Assembly: GCF_003259835.1 (NCBI RefSeq) | Contig: NZ_QLMI01000003.1 | Span: 248,001 to 312,000, forward strand | Length of the DNA: 64,000 nt | Reading direction: 5' to 3' | Source: Flavobacterium aquaticum | Lineage (GTDB): Bacteria > Bacteroidota > Bacteroidia > Flavobacteriales > Flavobacteriaceae | Part shown: positions 1 through 9,186 of the stretch, piece by piece | How the letters are laid out: every line of letters begins with the position of its first letter | Numbering within the stretch: position 1 is the first letter of the stretch | Notes under the pieces: model-generated | Seen by the model: the letters and a program-made list of their open reading frames with translations, nothing else | Database searches by the model: none | What the model was told of the DNA's origin: nothing | Made by a program: the position numbers and the translations under genes

Positions 1-512
1 ATAATAAGGTAAAATCCGTAAGAAACAGCATTTACAAAAACCAATAAATTTCCTAATGAAGCGTTTGTAGCGTTTACTAACGATTTTCCGTAAAGAATCA
101 ACGTTATCGTTCCGGCTAAGCCTAAAATGATTCCTAAAACTTTTCTGTTTTCCATGCGTTCTTTCATGATGAATGCGGATAAAACGAGGACAATCATGGG
201 CGTGGTTACCATTAAAACGGCTCCCATAATGGGCGAAGTATAACTCAATCCTTTGAAAAAAGTCAGCATATTGAAGGCTACTCCGAAGAACGCAGCAGCA
301 ACAATTCGAGGAAAATCTTCTTTGGCGATTTTTTCTTTTGGTCCAAAAAAGGAAATCAACCAAAATAATAAAACCGAACCACCAACACGCATGACGATGA
401 ATCCGAAAGCATCGACATATTTTGGCATTACATCTTTGGCAATCGTAAAAGTTACGCCGTAAATGATGGAAACTAGGGTAGCGGCAACTAATGCCCAACT
501 TCTTTTAGACAC
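1..512 (-). CDS. DMT/EamA-family permease (partial, 3' end outside window)
   Basis: Reading the minus strand from a GTG at 512 gives an open frame of 170 codons running out of the window. It begins VSKRSWALVAATLVSIIYG and continues as hydrophobic helices with short loops, including the stretch GAVLMVTTPMIVLVLSAF and the charged loop MKERMENRKVLG. This alternation and the TP-M signature match one half of an EamA (drug/metabolite transporter) domain in the inner membrane. Substrate cannot be told. The start is GTG, because the GTG overlaps the stop of the upstream arsC-like gene in the string GTGTCTAA, an 8-base overlap that suggests translational coupling. The C-terminal part is missing only because the window ends. 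Confidence 0.8.
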   Translation of the reverse strand, partial: MSKRSWALVAATLVSIIYGVTFTIAKDVMPKYVDAFGFIVMRVGGSVLLFWLISFFGPKEKIAKEDFPRIVAAAFFGVAFNMLTFFKGLSYTSPIMGAVLMVTTPMIVLVLSAFIMKERMENRKVLGIILGLAGTITLILYGKSLVNATNASLGNLLVFVNAVSYGFYLI

Positions 513-861
513 TTTGAAGAGCTTTTGTTAGTTTAAGTATATTAGGTTGCGTGTTCCCGATAAAAATTTCATTATTAAAAATAACAACGGGACGACTCAA
601 AAACGTGTAATGTTCTAAAAGATATTTTTTGAAATCGGCTTCGGTAAGATTTTTATCTTTTAACCCTAATGATTTATACAATTGTGCTTTTTTACTGAAA
701 AGCGCTTCGTAACTTCCCGAAAGTTGGTACATTTCTTCTAAATCGCTTTCCGAAATTGGATTTTGACGAATATCAATAAACGTCAACTTATCAGTATTGG
801 GTAACGATTTGATGATTTTTCGGCACGTATCACACGAAGCCAAATAGTATATTTTGTTCAT
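505..861 (-). CDS. ArsC/Spx-family thioredoxin-fold protein
   Basis: The predicted protein of 118 residues has the N-terminal thioredoxin-fold motif CDTC (Cys10, Cys13) after a short beta strand (MNKIYYLAS), as in the ArsC/YffB/Spx family. The middle segment around FIDIRQNPISESDLEEM and a late LSRPVVIFN (an RP-x-V-x-F signature) fit arsenate-reductase-like proteins. The frame can be extended 30 codons upstream, but those codons would encode an unrelated hydrophobic run. I chose ATG at 861, where family homology begins. The stop overlaps the GTG of the permease gene by 8 bases, so the two are probably one operon. A true arsenate reductase role is unproven: no other ars genes are visible, and a glutathione- or thiol-linked role is equally possible. 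Confidence 0.8.
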   Translation of the reverse strand: MNKIYYLASCDTCRKIIKSLPNTDKLTFIDIRQNPISESDLEEMYQLSGSYEALFSKKAQLYKSLGLKDKNLTEADFKKYLLEHYTFLSRPVVIFNNEIFIGNTQPNILKLTKALQSV

Positions 862-941
862 TTTGATGTTTTTCAATTTCTGATGCAAAAATACAGCCTT
901 TTGAATTCTAAAAATCAGTAATTTTATAAAAAAAATTAGAC

Positions 942-1397
942 ATGGACGCAACTTTTAGAATTTGGGAAACCAGCAGAAATATTTATTTGAAGTTTTTTGA
1001 TAATTATTCATTAGAACAACTCAATACAATTCCGGCAGGAATGAGTAATAATTTGATTTGGAATTTGGGACACGTTGTAGTTTCGCAACAGAAATTGGTT
1101 TACGCTTTATCAGGTTTACCAATGCATATTCCAGATTCGCTTTTTGAGAAATATCAAAATGGATCGCGTCCAGATGGAAAAACTACTCAAGCTGAAGTAG
1201 ATGAAATCAAGAAATTACTATCAGAAATAGTTGAAAAAACGAAATCCGATTTTGAAGCTGGAATTTTCAAAGAATTTCATCCGTATCAGACAAAAACTGG
1301 GTTTCATTTAGGAACTTGGAAAGAAGCGATGGAGTTCAATAATTATCACGAAGGCATTCATTTAGGAATAATGATGTCGATTAAAAAGCATATTTAG
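942..1397 (+). CDS. DinB-like four-helix bundle protein
   Basis: The protein is 151 residues and mostly helical. Its histidines sit where DinB/YfiT-type four-helix metal enzymes carry their metal ligands: His44 in WNLGHVV, and His136 and His140 in NYHEGIHLG. Members of this superfamily include bacillithiol S-transferases and other thiol-dependent enzymes, but most are uncharacterised, and nothing here fixes the substrate. It is divergent from the arsC-like gene, whose ATG is 80 bases away. No SD-like sequence is seen, which is normal for this phylum. Confidence 0.8.
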   Translation: MDATFRIWETSRNIYLKFFDNYSLEQLNTIPAGMSNNLIWNLGHVVVSQQKLVYALSGLPMHIPDSLFEKYQNGSRPDGKTTQAEVDEIKKLLSEIVEKTKSDFEAGIFKEFHPYQTKTGFHLGTWKEAMEFNNYHEGIHLGIMMSIKKHI

Positions 1398-1441
1398 CGA
1401 ATTGTTAACGATTCGAAAAGTAGCATCAACCAACTTTTATT

Positions 1442-1449
1442 TACCTTTG
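1442..1449 (+). promoter_or_regulatory. -7 promoter element before the trans-sulfuration gene
   Basis: TACCTTTG fits the Bacteroidota -7 consensus TAnnTTTG and lies 16 bases before the ATG at 1466. I do not see a clear TTG -33 element at the usual 18-20 base distance, so this is half a promoter by inspection. Confidence 0.5.
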
Positions 1450-1465
1450 TAAAAATTTTTAAAAA

Positions 1466-2617
1466 ATGAAATTCAATACAAAAACGATACATGGTGGGCA
1501 ACATCATGAAAAAGTAACTGGAGCTGTAATGCCACCGGTATTTCAAACTTCGACTTATGTACAATCAAGTCCAGGGAAACCAATTGGTGATTATGAATAC
1601 AGTAGAGCAGCAAACCCAACGAGAACGGCTTTAGAAGATGCTTTAGCAAGTATCGAAAATGGAGCAAGAGGTTTAGCTTTTTCTTCGGGATTAGCAGCAA
1701 CCGATTGTTTGTTACGTATGTTTAAAGCAGGTGACGAAATCATCGCTATGGACGATTTGTACGGTGGAACTTATAGATTGTTCACAAGATTATATAAAGA
1801 TAGTGGGATCAAATTTCATTTTGTGGATATGAATGATTTGGAAAAATTCCAATCGTTAATCAATGAAAACACGAAATTGGTTTGGGTGGAAACACCAACA
1901 AATCCATTAATGAAATTGGCGGATATTGCTGCGATTGCTCAAATCACAAAAAAGCATAATATTTTGTTTGCTGTAGACAATACTTTTGCAACGCCATATT
2001 TACAAAAACCATTGGATTTAGGTGCTGATATTGTAATGCATTCGGCTACTAAATATTTAGGTGGACATTCAGATGTTATTGCTGGTGCTTTAATTATCAA
2101 AGACAAAGCATTAGGAGAAGAATTACACTTCAAACAATTTGCAACAGGAGCAACTTTAGGACCGATGGATTCTTTCTTGGTGTTAAGAGGAATCAAAACT
2201 TTACATTTACGTGTACAACGTCATTGCGAAAATGGTGAGAAAGTAGCGGAATATTTAGATAATCATCCTTTAGTGGAAAGAGTGTATTATCCAGGTTTAG
2301 CATCACATCCATTTCATGAAATTGCTAAAAAGCAAATGAGTGGTTTTGGAGGAATGGTAACCTTTACTTTCAAATCAGGTAAAAAAGAAGATGCGATTAA
2401 ATTCTTAGAAAATTTAAAAGTATTCACTTTAGCAGAATCTTTAGGTGGAGTGGAATCGTTAGCGAATCATCCAGCTTTAATGACACACGCTTCTATTCCA
2501 GAAGATAAAAGAAAAGAAGTGGGTATTTCAGATGATTTAGTTCGTTTGAGTGTAGGAATTGAAGATATCGAAGATTTATTAGCCGATTTAGAACAAGCTT
2601 TAAATAATAGAAACTAA
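1466..2617 (+). CDS. metB: Cys/Met-metabolism PLP enzyme (cystathionine gamma-synthase/lyase type)
   Basis: This 383-residue protein is a fold-type I PLP enzyme of the Cys/Met metabolism family. The N-terminus has TKTIHGGQ and the substrate segment YEYSRAANPTRTALE. The PLP-lysine motif is SATKYLGGHSDV with Lys196, and WVETPTNPL precedes the phosphate-binding region. The C-terminal SLGGVESLANHPALMTHA is characteristic of gamma-synthases and gamma-lyases. Length matches the family (about 380-400). It forms or cleaves cystathionine in trans-sulfuration; synthase and lyase cannot be separated by eye, so the symbol is tentative. It is monocistronic, with its own -7 element and a strong terminator directly after. 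Confidence 0.85.
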   Translation: MKFNTKTIHGGQHHEKVTGAVMPPVFQTSTYVQSSPGKPIGDYEYSRAANPTRTALEDALASIENGARGLAFSSGLAATDCLLRMFKAGDEIIAMDDLYGGTYRLFTRLYKDSGIKFHFVDMNDLEKFQSLINENTKLVWVETPTNPLMKLADIAAIAQITKKHNILFAVDNTFATPYLQKPLDLGADIVMHSATKYLGGHSDVIAGALIIKDKALGEELHFKQFATGATLGPMDSFLVLRGIKTLHLRVQRHCENGEKVAEYLDNHPLVERVYYPGLASHPFHEIAKKQMSGFGGMVTFTFKSGKKEDAIKFLENLKVFTLAESLGGVESLANHPALMTHASIPEDKRKEVGISDDLVRLSVGIEDIEDLLADLEQALNNRN

Positions 2618-2620
2618 AAC

Positions 2621-2655
2621 AAAAAATCCCGATTCAAACGAATCGGGATTTTTTT
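2621..2655. terminator. Bidirectional intrinsic terminator
   Basis: A perfect 11-base GC-containing stem (ATCCCGATTC/GAATCGGGAT with a four-base loop) is flanked by A and T runs. It lies between the convergent ends of the trans-sulfuration gene and the outer-membrane protein gene and can serve both. Confidence 0.9.
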
Positions 2656-2670
2656 ATGTTGTAAAATTTA

Positions 2671-3447
2671 TTAATCTAAATAATAAATGTATCCTACGTG
2701 AAACCATAAGTTCCAGTCGTTTGCTTTATTTTCTGTCCAAACTTCAGGATTAGGGTTTAAACCATCAACCCAATCTGAAAAGTAATATTGCCATCTTACT
2801 TCTGCAAATAAATCCGATAATTCTGTTAATTTATAACGTGTTCCAACACTTGCAACAACAGACCAAGTGCTTCCACCCTCATCAGACCATGCATCTAAAT
2901 ATTTTACTGGAGTAGTAAAAGTGTTTCCAATTCCACCAAGTTCAGAATAAGTTCCGTTTTGGAAAAAAGTATAATGAGCACCTAAACCTAAAAATGGAGC
3001 CCAAGCACCATTAGTAGCTGTAAATTCTCTAATACTTAAAGGGAAGTATTCTAATTGCATACCAATGTCGGTAACCTTAGCCTCACCTTTCATGGCTCTT
3101 AATTTAGCTGCAGTAGGAGAGTTTCTGTCAACCCATTTACCAAAGTGTTGTAATTGAGTACTGTTGTATGATAACTCAGAACGAACTTTAAAGTGGTCGT
3201 TAAAATAAGTTTCAGGAGTGTAACAGTTACATTCTGCACGGTAAGCAAAATTCATATAGTGAACTAAACCAATACCAAAACCTGTGTTTCCAGCATTAGT
3301 TTCAAAATCGTGTCTTACACCAAAATCAGATTGGAAAGCAACTCCACCAACAAAAGCTCCAACTTCATGAGAGAAGCCAAACTGTGCCATCATTGAAAAG
3401 TTTGCTCCTAAAAGCAACATTAGTAGGTATTTAATTTTTTTAGTCAT
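2671..3447 (-). CDS. Outer-membrane beta-barrel-like protein, THC0290_0291-type
   Basis: The protein is 258 residues from ATG 3447. It begins with a Sec signal peptide (MTKKIKYLLMLLLGANFSMMAQ, cleavage probably after MAQ) and continues as amphipathic strands rich in aromatic residues, ending GYIYYLD, as expected of a small outer-membrane barrel. An NCNCYTPETYFNDHF-like segment and WVDRNSP are recognisable from a flavobacterial family I remember as THC0290_0291; function unknown. The frame could start 16 codons earlier at 3495, but the signal peptide is only sensible from 3447. It is divergent from gdhA. Confidence 0.75.
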   Translation of the reverse strand: MTKKIKYLLMLLLGANFSMMAQFGFSHEVGAFVGGVAFQSDFGVRHDFETNAGNTGFGIGLVHYMNFAYRAECNCYTPETYFNDHFKVRSELSYNSTQLQHFGKWVDRNSPTAAKLRAMKGEAKVTDIGMQLEYFPLSIREFTATNGAWAPFLGLGAHYTFFQNGTYSELGGIGNTFTTPVKYLDAWSDEGGSTWSVVASVGTRYKLTELSDLFAEVRWQYYFSDWVDGLNPNPEVWTENKANDWNLWFHVGYIYYLD

Positions 3448-3613
3448 CGCTAAAATTTTTCCATTATCGGACAAATATATAAAAACAAACTGCACTTCAA
3501 AAAAAAAAGAGTATTTTTCTTGTTTAAAAAAATGTAAAATAAGATTAAAGATTAAATTATTTTTTTACCGATATAAATTTTTCTTAAAAATAGAACAAGT
3601 AATTTTTAAAATG

Positions 3614-3621
3614 TATATTTG
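3614..3621 (+). promoter_or_regulatory. -7 promoter element before gdhA
   Basis: TATATTTG matches TAnnTTTG about 80 bases before the gdhA ATG, leaving an A+T-rich 5' leader. No convincing -33 TTG is visible. Confidence 0.4.
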
Positions 3622-3702
3622 TCGACTTAATTTTTACGAAATTCGTAATTTTAAGACAAAAGATAATTAACGAAATAGTTTATCTACAAGTTTTATAGTA
3701 TA

Positions 3703-5046
3703 ATGGAACAAAAAATTAATGATTTTATGGCGCTTGTTGAGGCCAAAAATCCAAACGAACCAGAATTTTTACAAGCTGTAAAAGAATTTGCTGAAACGGT
3801 AATGCCTTTTATTGCAAATGACAAAAAGTATGATGGAAAAAATGTGCTTTTGAGAATGGCTGAGCCAGAGCGTTCAGTGATTTTTAGAGTGCCGTGGGTT
3901 GATGATAAAGGTGAAATTCAAGTGAATAGAGGTTTTCGTATTCAGATGAATTCTGCTATTGGACCTTACAAAGGAGGAATTCGTTTTCATCCAACAGTAA
4001 ATTTATCAGTACTTAAGTTTTTAGCTTTTGAACAAGTTTTCAAAAATAGTTTAACAACGCTTCCTATGGGAGGTGGTAAAGGAGGTTCTGATTTTGACCC
4101 ACAAGGAAAATCGGATGCTGAAGTTATGCGTTTTTGCCAATCGTTTATGACAGAATTATGCCGTCATATTGGTCCTGATTTAGATGTTCCTGCCGGAGAT
4201 ATCGGTGTTGGAGCCAGAGAAATTGGCTATATGTTTGGTCAATACAAAAGAATTAGAAATGAATTTACAGGAGTTTTAACTGGAAAAGGTTTAGCTTATG
4301 GAGGTTCTTTAATTCGTCCAGAAGCTACAGGATATGGTGTGGTTTATTTCACACAGCAAATGTTAAGCACTATTGGACAATCTATTTCAGGAAAAACAGT
4401 TGCTATTTCAGGTTTCGGTAACGTGGCTTGGGGTGTGGCTTTAAAAGTAAATGAATTAGGTGGTAAGTTAGTTACAATCTCAGGTCCTGACGGATATATT
4501 TACGATGCTGAAGGAATTTCAGGAGAGAAAATCGAGTTCATGTTAGAAATGAGAGCAAGTGGAAATAATAGAGCAGAAAGTTTTGCTGAAAAATTCCCAA
4601 GTGCAGTTTTCCATAAAGGAAAAAATCCGTGGGAAGCTAAAGTTGATGTAGCTATTCCTTGTGCAACTCAAAATGAATTAAACGAAGAAGATGCTAAAAA
4701 ATTAATTGCTAATGGAGTTATGTGTGTAACTGAAGCAGCAAACATGCCATGTACTTTAGATGCAATTAAACAATTCTTAGATGCAAAAGTTTTATTTGCT
4801 CCAGGGAAAGCAGCTAATGCAGGAGGTGTTGCAGCATCAGGTTTAGAAATGACACAAAACTCTATTCGTTTAAACTGGACAAGTGAAGAAGTTGATGCTC
4901 GATTAAAAGACATCATGACTGGTATTCATGGTCAGTGTAAAAAATACGGTACAGAAGAAGATGGTTATGTAAACTATGTTAAAGGAGCCAATATTGCTGG
5001 TTTTGTTAAAGTGGCTGACGCAATGTTAGCTCAAGGCGTAGTGTAA
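3703..5046 (+). CDS. gdhA: Glutamate dehydrogenase, hexameric NADP type
   Basis: The protein of 447 residues matches the short hexameric glutamate dehydrogenases in length. The substrate-binding segment YKGGIRFHP and the catalytic-lysine motif LPMGGGKGGSDFDP (Lys126) are present, followed by DVPAGDIGVGAREIGYMFGQY and the dinucleotide-binding segment VAISGFGNVAWG. The C-terminal PGKAANAGGVAASGLEM is typical of the GdhA branch. It interconverts 2-oxoglutarate plus ammonium and glutamate, and is likely the main ammonium-assimilation route here. It has a long A+T-rich leader and a strong terminator behind it, so it is probably monocistronic. Cofactor preference is inferred from family resemblance only. 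Confidence 0.95.
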   Translation: MEQKINDFMALVEAKNPNEPEFLQAVKEFAETVMPFIANDKKYDGKNVLLRMAEPERSVIFRVPWVDDKGEIQVNRGFRIQMNSAIGPYKGGIRFHPTVNLSVLKFLAFEQVFKNSLTTLPMGGGKGGSDFDPQGKSDAEVMRFCQSFMTELCRHIGPDLDVPAGDIGVGAREIGYMFGQYKRIRNEFTGVLTGKGLAYGGSLIRPEATGYGVVYFTQQMLSTIGQSISGKTVAISGFGNVAWGVALKVNELGGKLVTISGPDGYIYDAEGISGEKIEFMLEMRASGNNRAESFAEKFPSAVFHKGKNPWEAKVDVAIPCATQNELNEEDAKKLIANGVMCVTEAANMPCTLDAIKQFLDAKVLFAPGKAANAGGVAASGLEMTQNSIRLNWTSEEVDARLKDIMTGIHGQCKKYGTEEDGYVNYVKGANIAGFVKVADAMLAQGVV

Positions 5047-5067
5047 TAACAGACTTTAAATAATTTT

Positions 5068-5101
5068 AAAAGCTCTTTTAGGAAACTAAAAGAGCTTTTT
5101 T
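5068..5101 (+). terminator. Intrinsic terminator after gdhA
   Basis: A 14-base stem (AAAAGCTCTTTTAG and its complement, four-base loop) followed by a T run lies 22 bases after the gdhA stop. Confidence 0.9.
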
Positions 5102-5143
5102 CTTTTGTAAAACATATCAAAATTAAAATTAATACGTTTGTAG

Positions 5144-5151
5144 TATATTTG
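5144..5151 (+). promoter_or_regulatory. -7 promoter element before porZ
   Basis: TATATTTG sits 15 bases before the ATG at 5167, between the gdhA terminator and the gene. The -33 half is not evident. Confidence 0.45.
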
Positions 5152-5166
5152 TATTAAATACTTGCA

Positions 5167-7455
5167 ATGAAAAAAGCGATTTACATTTTTTTATTTATTA
5201 TTTCTCAATCTTTTTTTGCACAACAGAATAATCAGTTGTGGAAAGGTTATTTTTCATACAATGAAATAGTAGATGTAGAATCAGGCTCCAACGCTGTTTT
5301 TGCCTCAACTCAAAATGCGCTTTTTTCTCAAGCTGTTTCGTCTTCTAATTTAAATATTTATAATTCAATTACAGGTTTAAAACCTGATGTTATTTCCACA
5401 ATTCACCATTCAGATGCTTTTAATAAAACATTCGTTGGAAATAATAACGGTTTAATTTTAATACAAAATGCGGATGGTTCTGTTACTACAAAAGTAGATG
5501 TAATTGAAGAAGTACCTGTGCCGCCAAATAAAAAGAAAATCAATGATTTTTACGAATTCAATGGTCGTTTGTACATTGCAGCAGATTACGGAATTTCTGT
5601 AATAGATATTGCTACATTAGAATTTGTTTCAACTTACTTCATTGGTACATCAGGAGAAGAAACAGAAGTATTACAAACTACCGTTTTTAATAATGAAATA
5701 TATGCCGTTACACGAAATTTTGGAATTAGAAAAGCAAGTTTAAGTAATCCCAATCTATTTGATTTTAGTCAATGGCAAACTTTTGACACTGGTTTTTGGA
5801 GTGGAATCGTAACATTCAATAATCAATTAGTTGCTACAAACGCAAATGCAAGAACATACCGTTTTAATGGAAATATACCGCAAGAAATTCTAAATCATAA
5901 TCAAGCCGGACTAAAATTAAAAACAAACGGAACGGAGCTTATTGTTACTACTCAAAACAATGTGTATGTTTTAAATCAATCATTTTCTGTTTTAGTGCAT
6001 ATAACTCAAATTCCCGATTTTACTGTACGCTTTACGGCGGCCTCTGTTGTAGGTGGAATTATATATATAGGAACAGAGAAAGATGGGTTGTTTTCTACGA
6101 GTTTGGCAAACCCAACAATTTTTACAGCAATGTCTCCAAATGGACCGCTTCAGAATAAATCTTTTAGATTAAAAAAAGCTCCTAATAAAATTTGGGTGGT
6201 ACATGGTGATTATAGTCAGCAATACAATCCATATCCTTTAGATGAGTTAGGAATCAGCACGTTTACAGCTGATCAAGGTTGGGATGTTATTCCATATAGT
6301 GATTTATATGGTGCAAAATCTTTGTCGGATATTGCAATAAATCCATCAAATCAAAATCAAGTATACGTAACGTCTTATTTTTCTGGACTTTTAAAAATGT
6401 TCGGCAATACAATTGAATTGCTTAATAATACAAACACAGGCGCTAATGGTTTAGAGTCTTTAGTATTACCAGGGAATCCAACTTATGTAGATATTCGTAT
6501 CAATAGTCCAGCTTTTGACAGAGAAGGAAATCTTTGGGTTACAAATTCTTATGTAAATAGAGCAATAAAAGTACTAAGAGCTAATGGTCAATGGCAATCT
6601 TATAATTTATCTGGGGTAACAGCAAATTTATCTACAGGAAGATATAATGCAATGGCTATAGATAAAAATAACACCAAGTGGATACCTTCTTACAATGACG
6701 GTGTAGTAGCTTTCAATGAAAATTATAACAACAAGTTTATAGTAATTAATCAAGAGAATGCCGACATTCCTACAGCTGTTGTAACTTGTTTGGCTATAGA
6801 TAACCGAAATCAATTATGGATAGGAACTATGGCTGGTTTGCGTGTTTTATCTAGTGTTGATCGATTTGTTTCCGATACAGAATTAGATGTTTTTCCTATT
6901 ATTATTCAAGAAGGCGACTTGGCTCAAGAACTTTTTTACCAACAACCTATTTTAGATATCGCTGTTGATGGTGCTAATAGAAAATGGGTTTCAATTGCTG
7001 ATGGAGGTGTTTTCCTAGTTTCTTCAAACGGACAGCAAACCATTTATCGCTTTGATAAAAATAATTCGCCCTTGCCAAGTAATAATGTTGTAGATATTGA
7101 AATTGATGGCGTTTCAGGAGAAGTGTTTTTTGTAACAGATAAAGGAATTGTATCTTTTTTAGGAATTTCAACCAAGCCAAGTGACAGTTTAGGAGATGTT
7201 TTTGTATATCCAAACCCAGTACGACCAAATTTTTCAGGAACAGTAAAAATTAGTGGATTAACCGATAAAGCCAATGTAAAAATCAGTGATATTGAAGGTA
7301 ATTTAGTTTACGAAACTACGTCATCAGGAGGTACTATCGAATGGGATACCACCGCTTTTGGAAAATATAAAGTGGCTTCAGGAGTATACATGGTTTTTGT
7401 GGCAAGTGAAGACGGAACCGATTCTATGGTAAAAAAAGTGATGATTATCAGGTAA
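5167..7455 (+). CDS. porZ: PorZ-like type IX secretion beta-propeller protein
   Basis: The 762-residue protein has a signal peptide (MKKAIYIFLFIISQSFFAQ), then repeating beta-propeller blades of the two-component-regulator type (LWVTNSY, KWIPSYNDGVVAFN, LWIGTMAGLRVL, KWVSIADGGVFLV). It ends in a type A sorting domain of about 80 residues beginning VFVYPNP, with GNLVYETTSSGG and GVYMVFVAS, and closing VKKVMIIR. This architecture and the closeness to recO match PorZ, part of the surface complex that handles cargo of the type IX secretion system. The sorting domain predicts export through the outer membrane. A generic T9SS-sorted propeller is the alternative. The acyltransferase ATG follows two bases after the stop. 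Confidence 0.8.
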   Translation: MKKAIYIFLFIISQSFFAQQNNQLWKGYFSYNEIVDVESGSNAVFASTQNALFSQAVSSSNLNIYNSITGLKPDVISTIHHSDAFNKTFVGNNNGLILIQNADGSVTTKVDVIEEVPVPPNKKKINDFYEFNGRLYIAADYGISVIDIATLEFVSTYFIGTSGEETEVLQTTVFNNEIYAVTRNFGIRKASLSNPNLFDFSQWQTFDTGFWSGIVTFNNQLVATNANARTYRFNGNIPQEILNHNQAGLKLKTNGTELIVTTQNNVYVLNQSFSVLVHITQIPDFTVRFTAASVVGGIIYIGTEKDGLFSTSLANPTIFTAMSPNGPLQNKSFRLKKAPNKIWVVHGDYSQQYNPYPLDELGISTFTADQGWDVIPYSDLYGAKSLSDIAINPSNQNQVYVTSYFSGLLKMFGNTIELLNNTNTGANGLESLVLPGNPTYVDIRINSPAFDREGNLWVTNSYVNRAIKVLRANGQWQSYNLSGVTANLSTGRYNAMAIDKNNTKWIPSYNDGVVAFNENYNNKFIVINQENADIPTAVVTCLAIDNRNQLWIGTMAGLRVLSSVDRFVSDTELDVFPIIIQEGDLAQELFYQQPILDIAVDGANRKWVSIADGGVFLVSSNGQQTIYRFDKNNSPLPSNNVVDIEIDGVSGEVFFVTDKGIVSFLGISTKPSDSLGDVFVYPNPVRPNFSGTVKISGLTDKANVKISDIEGNLVYETTSSGGTIEWDTTAFGKYKVASGVYMVFVASEDGTDSMVKKVMIIR

Positions 7456-7457
7456 TT

Positions 7458-8483
7458 ATGAATAAAAATAATTGTTTTGATTTCTTAAGATTTTTCTTTG
7501 CGTTTGATATTCTGTTAGCACATCTTTGGGAACTATCAGAAAGTAGTAGTTTGTTTTTTTTATCAAGGATTACAGATTCATCTATCGCCATTAAAGGTTT
7601 TTTTGTAATAAGTGGTTTTTTAGTTGCTAAAAGCTATACCAATACACCTTCTTTAAAAGAATATTTTATTAAAAGAGCCAAAAGAATTTTACCAGCCTAC
7701 GTTTTTGTAATTTTATTTGCGACTATATTATTTTCAATATTTAGTAATTATGGTTTTTACAGTTATTTTACATCTATTTCAACCTATCAATATGTTGCAT
7801 GGAATTTAGTTTTCCTAAATTTTGTTCACCCATGCTTACCAGGAATTTTTGAGAATAACTTATTGTGTGCTGTGAACGGCGCTTTATGGACGCTAAAAAT
7901 TGAAGAGGGGTTTTACCTAATTTTACCTCTTGTTTTTTATTTATTAACTAAAATCAAAAAGCCATTTTTCGTTCTTTTGGTTATATATATTGGGTCAATT
8001 TTATATTGGTATATAATGCAATTTTATTTCAATAAGCCATTGTTGGCTAAACAATTGCCGGGACAAATGTCTTATTTTGTAGTTGGAATATTTTCGTATT
8101 TGTATTTTTATAATCTTATGAAGATTAAATTTAAAATAGTTTTAATTTCAATTTTTATTTTAATTGCTTCATACTATTTTCCTTTAATTTTTAATGTTTT
8201 TTATCCTGCAGCTCTTGGTTTAATTGTTATAATTTCGGCATATAGTCTACTATTTTTTAACAATTTTGGTAAGTATGGCGATTTTACTTACGGATTATAT
8301 ATTTTTCATTTTCCAGTTATTCAGTTATTTAGACAGTATAATTTATTTGAAAAGCATAATCCTTATTTTATGGGTGTTATTGTAGTATTGCTTTCTTTTT
8401 CATTAGCCATCTTCTCGTGGTTTGTAATAGAAAAAAGATTTTTAGATCGTTATAAATTAAGAAATAATGCTAGTCAAAACTAA
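7458..8483 (+). CDS. Acyltransferase 3 (OafA/YrhL-type) membrane protein
   Basis: The protein is 341 residues with about ten membrane helices. It starts NNCFDFLRFFFAFDILLAHLWE, the family's N-terminal FDxLR-F-A signature, here with His22 in the position of the conserved R/H-x10-H region. Further matches are AIKGFFVISGFLVAKSY, FIKRAKRILPAY and ALWTLKIEEGFYL. Such proteins transfer acetyl or other acyl groups to exported sugars, O-antigen or peptidoglycan. The gene is visibly richer in A+T than porZ and recO. Its last 17 bases overlap the start of recO, which suggests a late insertion into a porZ-recO pair. The acceptor substrate is unknown. Confidence 0.88.
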   Translation: MNKNNCFDFLRFFFAFDILLAHLWELSESSSLFFLSRITDSSIAIKGFFVISGFLVAKSYTNTPSLKEYFIKRAKRILPAYVFVILFATILFSIFSNYGFYSYFTSISTYQYVAWNLVFLNFVHPCLPGIFENNLLCAVNGALWTLKIEEGFYLILPLVFYLLTKIKKPFFVLLVIYIGSILYWYIMQFYFNKPLLAKQLPGQMSYFVVGIFSYLYFYNLMKIKFKIVLISIFILIASYYFPLIFNVFYPAALGLIVIISAYSLLFFNNFGKYGDFTYGLYIFHFPVIQLFRQYNLFEKHNPYFMGVIVVLLSFSLAIFSWFVIEKRFLDRYKLRNNASQN

Positions 8484-9180
8484 AGCCATCGTTCTTTCTT
8501 CCTTAAAGTTTCAAGAAAAAAGCTTGATTGTAAAGTGTTTCACGCAATCCGATGGTTTGAAAAGTTATTTTGTGCAAATTGCCTATTCTAACAAAAAAGC
8601 CAATCAAAAAATTGCCTATTTTCAGCCATTAACCATTATCGAAATCGAAGCCAATCACAAGAATAAAGGCACGCTCGAACATTTTAAAGAAATCCGATTA
8701 GCGCACAGCTATTACACTATAAACACAGATATTGTTAAAAGCACGATTGTAATTTTTCTCTCCGAAATTTTGCATCACGCCATTAAAGAAGAAGAAAAAA
8801 ATCAAAACTTATTTTCTTTTTTAGAAACGGCGCTGCTTTGGTTAGATACGCACGACGAAATAGCAAATTTTCATCTAATTTTAATGCTCGAAATGACCAA
8901 ATTCTTGGGTTTTTTTCCCGATGTTTCCGAAATAGATTTCGATTTTTTCGACGTGAAAGAAGGTTTTTTTACACCGTTTCAATCAGTAAATACACTTTCG
9001 GCGCATGAAACGCAATTGTTCAAACGATTAATCGAATTAAAATTTGATTCCAATCAGAAAACTTTTGCCGGAATAGAACGTCAAATTCTATTAAAAATCC
9101 TTTTAGATTTCTATACGTTACATCTCGAAGGCTTCAAAAAACCAAAATCGTTAGAAGTTTTAAAAGAAGTTTTTTCTTGA
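8467..9180 (+). CDS. recO: DNA repair protein RecO
   Basis: The 237-residue protein begins MLVKTKAIVLSSLKFQEKSLIVKCFTQ, the RecO N-terminal OB-fold with its T-x-A-I-V-L and E-x-S-x-I-V pattern, followed by a helical domain (NFHLILMLEMTKFLGFFPD) and a C-terminal region without obvious zinc cysteines. RecO anneals single strands and helps RecR load RecA in the RecFOR gap-repair pathway. The zinc ribbon present in some RecO proteins is absent here. Its ATG lies inside the 3' end of the acyltransferase gene, so expression depends on transcription through the upstream genes unless a promoter lies within. Confidence 0.9.
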   Translation: MLVKTKAIVLSSLKFQEKSLIVKCFTQSDGLKSYFVQIAYSNKKANQKIAYFQPLTIIEIEANHKNKGTLEHFKEIRLAHSYYTINTDIVKSTIVIFLSEILHHAIKEEEKNQNLFSFLETALLWLDTHDEIANFHLILMLEMTKFLGFFPDVSEIDFDFFDVKEGFFTPFQSVNTLSAHETQLFKRLIELKFDSNQKTFAGIERQILLKILLDFYTLHLEGFKKPKSLEVLKEVFS

Positions 9181-9186
9181 TTTTTT

